22,884 bases of DNA from a virus. Positions 8,226-15,493 of this stretch are shown piece after piece (within the stretch, counting starts at the first letter, position 1; each line of letters starts with the position of its first letter). The position numbers were made by a program, and so were the translations under genes. The notes below the pieces were generated by a model that saw nothing but the letters and a program-made list of their open reading frames with translations, was not told the DNA's origin and made no database searches. The stretch is taken from IMG/VR virus record IMGVR_UViG_3300020463_000147, positions 1 through 22,884 of that record. One strand, written 5' to 3'.

Positions 8226-9089
8226 TTATTCTCCTTTTATCAGTTGAGTTAAGTTTGTTATTGAGTTTAATAGTTCTGGCTTACCAAGTTCAACATCTCG
8301 CTGACTAAGTGCCTGTGTAAGTGCTTTTGCACCCATTTTAGATTCGTTCCTTGAAAGTCCTCCTACCTCTCGTAGCATTTCTTCCCAATCACGAATCGTA
8401 TTTTCTGCACCTTTTACCTTGCGAACCCTTGCTTTTGGATTCATAGGAAAAGTTACTGCTGAAATCTCCATAAGGTCTACTGACTTTAATTTTCTTGTTT
8501 TGCCTTTTTCATCATAGTCATAACCTTTTGCATCTACTTTATATCCAATAGACAAACCATCAATAGCACCCATCTTCATTAGTTCATAAACTTCTTTACC
8601 TCTTTGAGTGCCCATCGCTAATTGTCCTTCAACATATAAACCTTTTTCATCTTCTTCTAATTTTTTGTAAATTCCAATCGGTTCATCTGTTTTATGTTGA
8701 TACAACATTTTAACTGACTTGGTGCTTTTACCTCTTAATGATTTTGTAAATGCACCTTTTTCAATAATATCGTTTCCTAAATCTTTGTTTCCAAAAATAG
8801 AAGCATACCCAGAAAATTTTCCTTTATCTTTATCATCTTCATCATCATTATACATTTTAAGTTCGCATTGAATATCAATGTATTTAAATTCTGTGTCTTG
8901 GATTTCATTTTGTATTTCACTCATGCTTTTTTCGTTCCTTTCATTCCAACTTGTGGAGCAGATTGCAATTCTTTGCTGGTTTGAATACTCACTTTGCATT
9001 GTAGAATCTGAAATACATCTACTCATAAAAGTTTCTTCGTCTTCTGTTCCTATCGGTTTCGGTATAGGCATAATAATAATTTGTAGCAT
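8226..9089 (-). CDS. HK97-family prohead protease with N-terminal PIPKP module
   Basis: A 287-residue protein. Residues 70-230 match the HK97 prohead protease (FSGYASIFGNKDLGNDIIEKGAF, LYQHKTDEPIGI, AIDGLSIGYKV, DLMEISAVTFPMNPKA), with His132 and Ser180 as the likely catalytic pair and Glu209 a candidate third residue. It matures the procapsid by cutting the capsid delta domain. Residues 7-48 (MPIPKPIGTEDEETFMSRC to AICSTSW) form a small Cys-containing module often joined to phage head proteins. The start is uncertain. The ATG at 9089 and the ATG at 9071 (MPIPKP, favoured by family similarity) both lack a clear ribosome binding site. An internal ATG at 8924 has AAAGGA 11 nt upstream and could give a shorter protease. 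Confidence 0.88.
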   Translation of the reverse strand: MLQIIIMPIPKPIGTEDEETFMSRCISDSTMQSEYSNQQRIAICSTSWNERNEKSMSEIQNEIQDTEFKYIDIQCELKMYNDDEDDKDKGKFSGYASIFGNKDLGNDIIEKGAFTKSLRGKSTKSVKMLYQHKTDEPIGIYKKLEEDEKGLYVEGQLAMGTQRGKEVYELMKMGAIDGLSIGYKVDAKGYDYDEKGKTRKLKSVDLMEISAVTFPMNPKARVRKVKGAENTIRDWEEMLREVGGLSRNESKMGAKALTQALSQRDVELGKPELLNSITNLTQLIKGE

Positions 9090-9184
9090 ATATTAATTAA
9101 AATGCCAATAGCAAGTGTATTTTATTGAAAGTATAAACTTTTTCTGTTAGATTAATTATGGGTATTAACCCAGTGGGTAAATAA

Positions 9185-9225
9185 CACTCCTATTGTTCGT
9201 CCCCATAGGTTTTACAATAGGAGTG
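9185..9225 (-). terminator. Perfect 12-bp inverted repeat, terminator-like
   Basis: CACTCCTATTGT (9185-9196) and ACAATAGGAGTG (9214-9225) are perfect reverse complements around a 17-nt loop. Read on the minus strand, the stem is followed by TTATTT, so it may end the island transcript (9239-10611) before the protease gene. The T-tract is short and the loop long, so a regulatory hairpin or protein-binding site is also possible. The rest of 9090-9238 holds no convincing gene. Confidence 0.45.
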
Positions 9226-9238
9226 ATTACAGAGAAAA

Positions 9239-9352
9239 CTAATTTTTTAATTCTATTACCAATTCATTTAATATTGGCACTAAATGTAATGCTATATAAA
9301 TAAAAACAAAGATACCTACAATTACGATTGAATCAATTATTTTTTGTATCAT
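9239..9352 (-). CDS. Small single-span membrane protein, 37 residues
   Basis: The translation begins MIQKIIDSIVIVGIFVFIYI and continues ALHLVPILNELVIELKN. One hydrophobic segment spans about residues 9-26, with a short polar C-terminus. The ATG overlaps the stop of the upstream DUF7249-like gene as TAATG, the junction used repeatedly in this window, which supports translation by coupling. It is the last gene of the accessory island, 14 nt before a 12-bp inverted repeat. Function unknown. A lysis-related or membrane-anchoring role is possible but not shown. Confidence 0.55.
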   Translation of the reverse strand: MIQKIIDSIVIVGIFVFIYIALHLVPILNELVIELKN

Positions 9353-9594
9353 TATTCCACCATTCCTTTAATTGCATCTTCAATAGCAATTTTACTGTAT
9401 ATTGCACCATCTGGTGTTTTTAATCCTTCAAGTTGAAATATCATTTGTTTAATAGTTTTTTGCAAACCATCTTTTTCTAAACTTTTTTCTATTTGTTTGT
9501 ATAAGTTATAATCATTGTTAAACCATAAAGAAACATTCCATGAGTTCCAACTTCTGTGTCCATTATAACCTTTTTGTTTTTGATTGTTTTTCAT
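9352..9594 (-). CDS. Small phage protein, DUF7249-like
   Basis: An 80-residue protein with the motif YNGHRSWNSWNVSLWFNNDYNLY at residues 9-31. This matches a widespread phage/plasmid small-protein pattern (N-G-x-x-S/T-x-x-x-W-N-V-S-L-W-x-x-N-D) assigned to DUF7249. The C-terminal half is a predicted helix. The function of the family is unknown. The start codon overlaps the stop of the preceding gene (TAATG), with AAGGAT upstream. It is part of the accessory island between two head genes. Confidence 0.6.
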   Translation of the reverse strand: MKNNQKQKGYNGHRSWNSWNVSLWFNNDYNLYKQIEKSLEKDGLQKTIKQMIFQLEGLKTPDGAIYSKIAIEDAIKGMVE

Positions 9595-9833
9595 TAATGG
9601 TATCCTTTTTTGATTAATTTTTTAAATTCTTCTGCATCGTAAACTTTTTTAATTCTTCCAGATTTATTTGTAACAATCGTTTTTACTGGTTTTGGATTTT
9701 GGTCTTTATTTAAACTTTTAAAAAACTCTTTTGCTTTTTCTTCAGAAGTTTCACTTATTGCATAATAATTAATTTGTTCAATTTTTTCTTTTACACATAA
9801 AACAAATACTTCATTTTTTTTATTGTTTTTCAT
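9594..9833 (-). CDS. Small hypothetical protein of the accessory island
   Basis: A 79-residue, Lys-rich protein (MKNNKKNEVFVLCVKEKIEQ; C-terminus DAEEFKKLIKKGYH). The pattern is a small alpha/beta fold with a helix near 28-40 (SEEKAKEFFKSL). The GGGAGGTG ribosome binding site is strong and overlaps the stop region of the upstream gene, whose junction reads TAATATG. No family recognised. Neighbours suggest an early or accessory role rather than a virion protein. Confidence 0.6.
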   Translation of the reverse strand: MKNNKKNEVFVLCVKEKIEQINYYAISETSEEKAKEFFKSLNKDQNPKPVKTIVTNKSGRIKKVYDAEEFKKLIKKGYH

Positions 9834-9834
9834 A

Positions 9835-10170
9835 TTACACCTCCCTTTTTTTTATTATTATATCTAATTCTTCCCACTTTTTTCCATCATATTTATGTGG
9901 TTTACATTTGTATTTCCAAGTTTTAATAAATTTTTCAAGTTGTTTTACATCTCTTAGAATAAGTTCATAATGATTGTGTCCTGTGTCATCAATTTCATTA
10001 TCAGTTTCTTCTAATTCTTTTAAACCAAGATATAAATGATGTTCAGCTTCTTCTATAATATATGAGTCTGGAAAATAGATATTTGCTTCCTTTTCACCTA
10101 CACCATCAACTTCAGCAAACTGCCAATTCAATTCTGAAACTTTAAAAGCATGTTTTACTATTGGTCTCAT
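9835..10170 (-). CDS. Hypothetical protein of the accessory island
   Basis: A 111-residue acidic protein starting MRPIVKHAFKVSELNWQFAE. It includes EEAEHHLYLGLKELEETDNEIDDTGH and a helical segment HYELILRDVKQLEKFIKTWKYKC. I chose the ATG at 10170 because it follows the upstream stop as GTGTAATATG, the same junction as at 9833. The in-frame ATG at 10188 would add six residues but sits inside the upstream gene with no ribosome binding site. No family recognised. Confidence 0.6.
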   Translation of the reverse strand: MRPIVKHAFKVSELNWQFAEVDGVGEKEANIYFPDSYIIEEAEHHLYLGLKELEETDNEIDDTGHNHYELILRDVKQLEKFIKTWKYKCKPHKYDGKKWEELDIIIKKREV

Positions 10171-10171
10171 A

Positions 10172-10414
10172 TTACACTTCACCCACATTTTTTTCTGTTT
10201 CTTTCCAAATTTGTTTCATCTTAGAATTAAAAGAATGAAAGTTACTGTCTTCAAAAGCATTATATAAAACATCAAATATTTTTTGACCATTATATTCACA
10301 AAGATTTGATACAATTAAACCTAATGCTTCTTCATCTGTTGCTTTTGCTGGATTATAAAAAGCAATTTGTTTTGTATCGTTTATTATTTTTTTTAAATCA
10401 TTTTTATAAATCAT
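10172..10414 (-). CDS. Hypothetical protein of the accessory island
   Basis: An 80-residue, mostly helical protein (MIYKNDLKKIINDTKQIAFY; EEALGLIVSNLCEYNGQKIF; SKMKQIWKETEKNVGEV). It has a strong AAAAGGAG site 5-6 nt before the ATG. It stands 26 nt after the 56-residue gene and is followed without a gap by the next gene, so it belongs to the same transcript. No family or motif recognised. Confidence 0.6.
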   Translation of the reverse strand: MIYKNDLKKIINDTKQIAFYNPAKATDEEALGLIVSNLCEYNGQKIFDVLYNAFEDSNFHSFNSKMKQIWKETEKNVGEV

Positions 10415-10440
10415 TTTTTTCTCCTTTTGATTATAAATAC

Positions 10441-10611
10441 TTAATCTAAATTATTGGTAAACATTTTAGTTTCTCTAACTGACCTTAACATTTCTTGCAA
10501 CTTTTTTTTATTTTCTCTTTTTAACTTATTTATTTCCCAGTTAGCTAAACTAAACTTTTTAGAGTTATTAAATATATTTACTATTTCGTTTATTAATTCT
10601 TTTCTTGTCAT
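10441..10611 (-). CDS. Small helical protein, first gene of the island operon
   Basis: A 56-residue basic protein (MTRKELINEIVNIFNNSKKF, then LANWEINKLKRENKKKLQEM) predicted as two helices, the second amphipathic and coiled-coil-like. The frame can be extended to 10686, but that extension lies in promoter-like A+T-rich DNA. The ATG at 10611 has CGGAG 7 nt upstream, as in neighbouring genes, so I take it as the start. Function unknown; the helical basic character would suit nucleic-acid or protein binding. Confidence 0.55.
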   Translation of the reverse strand: MTRKELINEIVNIFNNSKKFSLANWEINKLKRENKKKLQEMLRSVRETKMFTNNLD

Positions 10612-10649
10612 TTTTTTCTCCGTTTTATTTATTAATAATTGTATCATTA

Positions 10650-10683
10650 TATATATATTATAGTAAACATTTACTATTGTATA
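10650..10683 (-). promoter_or_regulatory. Minus-strand promoter of the island with palindrome in the spacer
   Basis: On the minus strand a -35-like TATACA (10683-10678) is followed at 17 nt by TAATAT, or at 15 nt by TATAAT (10662-10657). The spacer is an 18-bp palindrome, ATAGTAAACATTTACTAT on the plus strand at 10660-10677, with 8-bp arms and a 2-nt centre. This is an ideal position for a repressor operator. It would drive the five to six minus-strand genes down to 9239. Confidence 0.5.
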
Positions 10684-10772
10684 CACTTTTTTTTATTTTC
10701 TTTGTAAGTTATTGATTTTATTACATTCTTTTTGCAAATTAATGTTTTTTTATATTTATTTTACTTTAGGGG

Positions 10773-10800
10773 TTTACATTAGTAAATAAATGTATATTAT
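10773..10800 (+). promoter_or_regulatory. Plus-strand promoter for the gene at 10846
   Basis: TTTACA (10773-10778), a 16-nt spacer and TATTAT (10795-10800) form a sigma70-like promoter. The -35 box lies inside TTTAC-ATTA-GTAAA, an inverted repeat. The same arrangement (GGG-TTTACA-wt-AGTAA ... TGTATA) occurs at the promoter at 20454, and TAAGGAAAT follows both near the expected start of transcription. Confidence 0.6.
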
Positions 10801-10845
10801 AGTAAACATAAGGAAATTAATTCTTATAACTAAAAAGAGAAAAAA

Positions 10846-11064
10846 ATGAAACAAAGTAAACTCGCAACAATTATGAATGAAGATTATAAAATGTTTAAAT
10901 TTGCATTAGAACTTGCCATTACTGCACCAAATAAGTCTAAAAGCCAGGAATGTATTGAGATGGCAATTAATATATCCAAACTGTTTCCATTACATGAAAT
11001 AGAAAGAGCAAAAAAAGAAGTTGCCTTTTATATTAATAATTTAACAAAACAATCTTTAAATTAG
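10846..11064 (+). CDS. Small hypothetical protein, lone plus-strand gene in the structural region
   Basis: A 72-residue helical protein (MKQSKLATIMNEDYKMFKFA; SQECIEMAINISKLFPLHEI; ERAKKEVAFYINNL). The AAAAGAGAAAAAAATG start region has a modest ribosome binding site. A good plus-strand promoter lies 45 nt upstream. Its last 9 bases overlap the end of the convergent head-morphogenesis gene. The pattern resembles small proteins seen in other marine phages, but I can name no family. Its own promoter and orientation mark it as a moron-like gene. Confidence 0.65.
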   Translation: MKQSKLATIMNEDYKMFKFALELAITAPNKSKSQECIEMAINISKLFPLHEIERAKKEVAFYINNLTKQSLN

Positions 11065-11835
11065 AACATCTTCTGGAGTTATATAAAGAAGAACACAGCG
11101 ACAGTTAATAACATTTTTAGCACCACCTCTTGGGTCTCCGGGATATGACATTGGTAAACCTCCAACTAGAAAATCTTCTTCCATAGGTACTTGTGTTCCA
11201 CTGATTGCACTATGTATTCCTCTGGTTCTATTATCATTTGTTGCTAACCATTGTTTTTGCATCTGAGGAATATTCATAGACTGTGCAACTTTCTGATTAG
11301 CAAAACTTGCGGCATTATGAGTTTCTGTTCGTGCTATTGTTGCACTTCTATATCTACTAAATGCCATTTTGTCTAAGTTTCTAATATCTTTTGCAATTAA
11401 AGCAACCCCCATAAATTCATCTGTATTTAAAGCAATTATCTTATTTATATATCTTCGTGTTGTTTCAACAATTCCTACAACTTTTGTTGCTCCGGTTTCT
11501 CTAACATAATCTTGGTAAATTTGTTCAAATTGTCCTTCTTGTTTTTGTAATTGATTAAATATTCTAAGTCCAAATTCTTCAATTACAATCCTGTAATGAT
11601 TATTCATTAATTTATAAAGTTCATTAATTGCTTCACTAAAAACTGGTGCAACTGGTAATTGAACCTCGTAATTATCAGCATAATTATTAAATAAAGTTTT
11701 AAAAAAATTGTTTAATTGATTTCTAAATTTTCTTTCGAAATTTACTCTTAATCTTGATTGAACTCTAAATTCTTTTCTTATATTAATTCTTCTTCTAGTG
11801 CCAAAATTAAATTGTTTTCTTTTGGGTTGAAGCAT
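11056..11835 (-). CDS. Head morphogenesis protein, Mu gpF / SPP1 gp7-like
   Basis: A 259-residue protein. The N-terminal ~160 residues are helical and very basic at the start. Residues 165-250 match the Phage_Mu_F domain: IARTETHNAASFANQKVA (168-185), WLATNDNRTRGIHSAISG, then GDPRGGAKNVINCRCVL with the conserved C-R-C near 245-247. Such minor head proteins bind the portal inside the procapsid and act in DNA packaging or ejection. The ATG overlaps the stop of the portal gene as TAATG, so translation is probably coupled. Its 3' end overlaps the convergent gene 10846-11064 by 9 nt, with no terminator between. Confidence 0.85.
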   Translation of the reverse strand: MLQPKRKQFNFGTRRRINIRKEFRVQSRLRVNFERKFRNQLNNFFKTLFNNYADNYEVQLPVAPVFSEAINELYKLMNNHYRIVIEEFGLRIFNQLQKQEGQFEQIYQDYVRETGATKVVGIVETTRRYINKIIALNTDEFMGVALIAKDIRNLDKMAFSRYRSATIARTETHNAASFANQKVAQSMNIPQMQKQWLATNDNRTRGIHSAISGTQVPMEEDFLVGGLPMSYPGDPRGGAKNVINCRCVLLYITPEDVLI

Positions 11836-14186
11836 TATTTGTCTTTTTCTTTTGCTCTGTATAGTGGGTGTTCTTTAGGTAATAAATCTCTATCAAATTT
11901 TCCTCTTCTAAATCTACCAGTTCTAACAGCAAAAAGATAAGCATTAACTCGTGCTATTGCCCATTGGTCTGGACCCATAACATTTCTTCTTACAGATTCT
12001 GGATTAGTGCGATATGCACCTATTCCTCTACGAAACACACCTTCTAACATTCTCATTGTAACTCTTTTACCTTTTTTATCACCATGTTTTTCATTATGGT
12101 CTTTCATTTTGCCTTCTAAAGTTTTTCTGGTTTTTGCTGATAATTGTTTTTCCTCTATATCTTCACAAGCAAATTTTTCTAATTCTGCATTTATTTCATC
12201 TCTTTTTCTTTTGCTCCATGCAAAACCTGCATCACCTCCCCATAATCCCCAAGCAATTCTTCCAGCACTTGGATAGCCTTTTTCTCCACTTGAAAAACCT
12301 TCTGCTTGTTTATCTACTTCATGTCTTGAGAAAAAACTATACATTCTCAATATAGTTCTTTGCGATAAATTATCTCGCCTTACTAATTGATTGGCTCTGG
12401 CAACTCCTACTCTTGTTCCACCTCTTTTAAATTCTTTTCTCCAATCTAGTGCCTGTTGTGCTTGGTTTGCCATTTCTTGTGTTGGTTTCATATTAATATC
12501 TGATATAGCTTTGTCTTGATTTGTTTCTCTTAAATAAATTGCATGACTTGAGCAAGGCATATAAACATTTCCATCTGGAGTTTTTAAAGTATGTGTTCCT
12601 TGACACCCAATCACTTCTGCTCTTTCCAATGCTTCTGATACACTATCAAAAACATCTTCACCTTCTCCCATTCTTGGGTCTTGATTAACTAAATATTCTG
12701 GGTCAGCAGTATGATATTTTAGTTGTTCACCAGTTAGCTTTTCATATTCTGCATGAGTTTCACAAGGCATAAAAACTTTATTGCCATCAGAATCATGAGA
12801 ATGAAAACCACTACACCCTATTTCTTCTGCTCTTTCTTCCGCTTCTTCTTGAGTAGTGTAAACATCTTTTCTAATCTCTGCTTTCATACCATAGGCATCT
12901 TCTGCTTCTTTTTCTGGATTAGATTCTTCTTCTTCTAATGGAGAAGTTTCTGGTTCTCCAAGTGGAAATAAATTTGCACTTATATAAACATCATTACCAC
13001 CAGTTATAGGTTCTAAACCTAATCGTTCCCTTGCTTCGTTTCTAGATATAATTCCCTCTCTAACTGCAATAGTAACATTTTCATAAATTCTTTTTCTTCG
13101 TTCTGCCATAGCTGGGATAGAATCAATATCATATTCAACTCTTATTGTTTCCCCATACAGAGGAGATAAGTATTCATTTAAATCAGATTCTATTCTTTTT
13201 GCCAATGGAATTATAGTTTCTTCATATAGTGCAAGTCTAGCTTCTTGAACATTAGAATAAGTTTGTGCATCTGGTATTCCTACTAATTGACTTGGCACTC
13301 CAAAACACATAGCAATATCTCTAGCACTCATGTTTTTTAATTGTAAGAAATCCATATCTTTAGGACTTAATCCCATTTCTTTCCATTCAAAATCACCCTC
13401 TAACAGCATGGGTCTACCAGTATTATCTGTTCCTTGAAATCTAACTTGCATATCTTGTAGTAACTGTGCTCTTTGATATTCTGTGAGTTGTACTGATTGT
13501 CCAGCTTCATCTTTAGGTCTAAATACAATCGCACCACTTGGTCTTGCACCATTCATTAATAAACTTACATTGTGTTTGGCGGCATAATTATGCTGGTCAA
13601 TATCTGTACTTGCAGAGTGAATAGGACTTAATCCATAATAATCATCTATTGGATTCCAGAGTTTAAAATGTTTAACTTCACTTTCTCCAGTTTGACTGTC
13701 AACATCATATTCTTTTATTACTTTGCCACCTACCTCATAAATATATCCTCTAGGAATCATATTATTACTTGGTTTAACTTTTACTCTATCTGGTCTTAAC
13801 AAATAAAGTTCTCTTGGCTCTCCATTATCTGCACCAACTCTTAATGCATAACTATTTCCAGCAATTAATAAAAAAGAATACAAAGATTTAAAATATTCAT
13901 TACCAGCTTGTAAAGGATTAGGTCTTTGTAATAAATTGATTAATGGGTGTGCATCAAGTTTTATGTCGCCATCAAAAACATTAAGTTTTATTGCTGATGC
14001 ACCATTTGCTATTTCATTTATGCATTTATACACCACTGCATTTTGTTGATATCCCTCTTGTGCATATTGTTGATAACTATCTTTTCTCGGTGCTGAATAA
14101 CCTACATTATTCATCATAGTGATAGGTGCTTGTTTTGTTTTTATCTGTTTTGTAAATATTTTTTTTATGTCATCTAAAATGCTCAT
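11835..14186 (-). CDS. Portal protein with long multi-domain C-terminal extension
   Basis: A 783-residue protein. Residues 40-410 are an HK97-family (phage_portal) portal: YQQNAVVYKCINEIANGASA, NPLQAGNEYFKSLYSFLLIAGNSYAL, MSARDIAMCFGVPSQLVG, REGIISRNEARERLGL. Typical portals end near 400-450 residues. Here about 370 residues follow: two copies of a Cys/His module (443-485 and 513-554, each C-x3-H-x12-C-x2-H), a domain at 578-660 (EVDKQAEGF, PSAGRIAWGLWGGD) and a basic domain at 690-775 (HNEKHGDKKGKRVT, NPESVRRNVMGPDQWAIARV). Similar modules occur in other phage head proteins. I chose the ATG at 14186, which overlaps the TerL stop (TAATG) with GGAG 9 nt upstream. The frame is open to 14243. 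Confidence 0.9.
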   Translation of the reverse strand: MSILDDIKKIFTKQIKTKQAPITMMNNVGYSAPRKDSYQQYAQEGYQQNAVVYKCINEIANGASAIKLNVFDGDIKLDAHPLINLLQRPNPLQAGNEYFKSLYSFLLIAGNSYALRVGADNGEPRELYLLRPDRVKVKPSNNMIPRGYIYEVGGKVIKEYDVDSQTGESEVKHFKLWNPIDDYYGLSPIHSASTDIDQHNYAAKHNVSLLMNGARPSGAIVFRPKDEAGQSVQLTEYQRAQLLQDMQVRFQGTDNTGRPMLLEGDFEWKEMGLSPKDMDFLQLKNMSARDIAMCFGVPSQLVGIPDAQTYSNVQEARLALYEETIIPLAKRIESDLNEYLSPLYGETIRVEYDIDSIPAMAERRKRIYENVTIAVREGIISRNEARERLGLEPITGGNDVYISANLFPLGEPETSPLEEEESNPEKEAEDAYGMKAEIRKDVYTTQEEAEERAEEIGCSGFHSHDSDGNKVFMPCETHAEYEKLTGEQLKYHTADPEYLVNQDPRMGEGEDVFDSVSEALERAEVIGCQGTHTLKTPDGNVYMPCSSHAIYLRETNQDKAISDINMKPTQEMANQAQQALDWRKEFKRGGTRVGVARANQLVRRDNLSQRTILRMYSFFSRHEVDKQAEGFSSGEKGYPSAGRIAWGLWGGDAGFAWSKRKRDEINAELEKFACEDIEEKQLSAKTRKTLEGKMKDHNEKHGDKKGKRVTMRMLEGVFRRGIGAYRTNPESVRRNVMGPDQWAIARVNAYLFAVRTGRFRRGKFDRDLLPKEHPLYRAKEKDK

Positions 14187-15493
14187 TAACTTATTCTCCA
14201 TATTGGCTTCCCTGTGGAAGAACTCAGTTCTGTTAATGCCCAAACTAAGGCATCAAGTCTATCTGGAGACTTTTTATTATCTCCTGTATAAGAACACATT
14301 TGTTCCTCTAATTCAGAAAAGACCTTAGTATGAAAAACCTTTCCTTGTTCGTATAAAGCAGATATTGGTTCTGCTCTTAACATCTTACCTCGTGTTGCAG
14401 TAACAGATTTATAGGGAATATTTGTATCAACACTTCTTAATAATCGTTCCACTAAATCTCCACCATTATTCGTTTCTGCTACAATTTTATTAGCATTATA
14501 ACTATAAAATTGCTCTATGGCTAGTCTTGCCCATTTATCTGGAGTAAACTTACCACTTTTATCCTCTAAAATATAGTATTTATTATTTTCTGCCAATCCT
14601 GCAACAATAATACCAGTATCATCTGAGTTTGCATTTGCAGTAACTGCTGGGTCAATCGCAACCACTATTTTTTTTAATTCAGGTATTTCTTCTTTTTTAA
14701 CTCTGCATTTATCTAATTGAAAATGAGTCCATAATGCACCTTCAATATCTTCTAATATTTCTGCATATAATTCTTGTCTACCTAATCTTGTTCCTTCATA
14801 TCGTTCTTTAAATTGCTCTAATGCAGAATCAGCTAAGTTTTCTTGGTTTTCATAAGTTGACCCTTGTGTAATAAAAACATCGTCATTTTTTCTTTTAAAT
14901 AATTTTCTAATTATCTCAGTCGGTCTTGGTGTTGTAGTTATTATACATTGTGGTTTTTCGCCCAATCTAAGACCAAACATTAATTGGTCAAAAGCATCTG
15001 GGTATCTCCAAGCGGCTAATTCATCACACCATGCTCTATGATATTGACTTCCTCGAAGTCTATCTGGTTCACTAGCACTAAATCCAATAATTTTTGACCC
15101 ATTCCACAGATTAATTTGTGCTGTTGATTTATTATATGCTTTTAATCCTTGCTTATCTTTTAAACACTCATCTGGAATTAATTGCCTTATTCCACTTACA
15201 CCCTCAAAACATACTCTTCTTAAATCTCCAGAAGTTGGTGCAACAACTGCCGATATTGTATTAGGATTCAACATAGCATAATTAACAATATCAAAAGAAC
15301 CAGTCCTCGTTTTTCCCCACCCACGACCAGCAAGAATTAACCATATATTCCAATCTCCATAGGGTGTAACTTGTTTTTTCCTAGAAGTATGGTGGTATTT
15401 AATGTAGGTTAGATTCGCCTTCTCGTCTGCTTCTGCAGATTTCATCAATAATTGAGAAAGCCTCTTTAACTGTTGACTGTTTGTTTGTAACAT
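14186..15493 (-). CDS. terL: Terminase large subunit
   Basis: A 435-residue ATPase/nuclease that drives DNA packaging at the portal. Walker A is GRGWGKT (56-62), Walker B AWCDE (154-158) and the coupling motif IITTTPRPT (184-192). The C-terminal RNase H-like nuclease has Asp281 in VVAIDPAV, Glu340 in VAETNNGG and Asp414 in DRLDALVWAL. Length and motif order fit the GTA/HK97-like TerL type. The start is uncertain. The ATG at 15493 overlaps terS by 95 nt, and the ATG at 15445 would shorten the overlap to 47 nt; neither has a well-spaced ribosome binding site, so coupling to terS translation is likely. Confidence 0.93.
   Translation of the reverse strand: MLQTNSQQLKRLSQLLMKSAEADEKANLTYIKYHHTSRKKQVTPYGDWNIWLILAGRGWGKTRTGSFDIVNYAMLNPNTISAVVAPTSGDLRRVCFEGVSGIRQLIPDECLKDKQGLKAYNKSTAQINLWNGSKIIGFSASEPDRLRGSQYHRAWCDELAAWRYPDAFDQLMFGLRLGEKPQCIITTTPRPTEIIRKLFKRKNDDVFITQGSTYENQENLADSALEQFKERYEGTRLGRQELYAEILEDIEGALWTHFQLDKCRVKKEEIPELKKIVVAIDPAVTANANSDDTGIIVAGLAENNKYYILEDKSGKFTPDKWARLAIEQFYSYNANKIVAETNNGGDLVERLLRSVDTNIPYKSVTATRGKMLRAEPISALYEQGKVFHTKVFSELEEQMCSYTGDNKKSPDRLDALVWALTELSSSTGKPIWRIS

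Noticed and set aside
9211-9240. Plus-strand promoter from TTTACAATAG in the 12-bp hairpin
   Set aside because: No -10 hexamer at the right distance and no plus-strand gene follows.
10454-10663. Plus-strand hydrophobic frame opposite the 56-residue island gene
   Set aside because: It runs through the minus promoter, has no ribosome binding site, and its hydrophobic look comes from reversed Lys codons.
10612-10686. N-terminal extension of the 56-residue gene up to 10686
   Set aside because: It would cover the -10 element and palindrome, and the ATG at 10611 has a proper ribosome binding site.
12007-12938. Plus-strand frames rich in Phe and Leu opposite the portal gene
   Set aside because: They mirror Lys/Glu codons of the portal's C-terminal extension; no ribosome binding sites.
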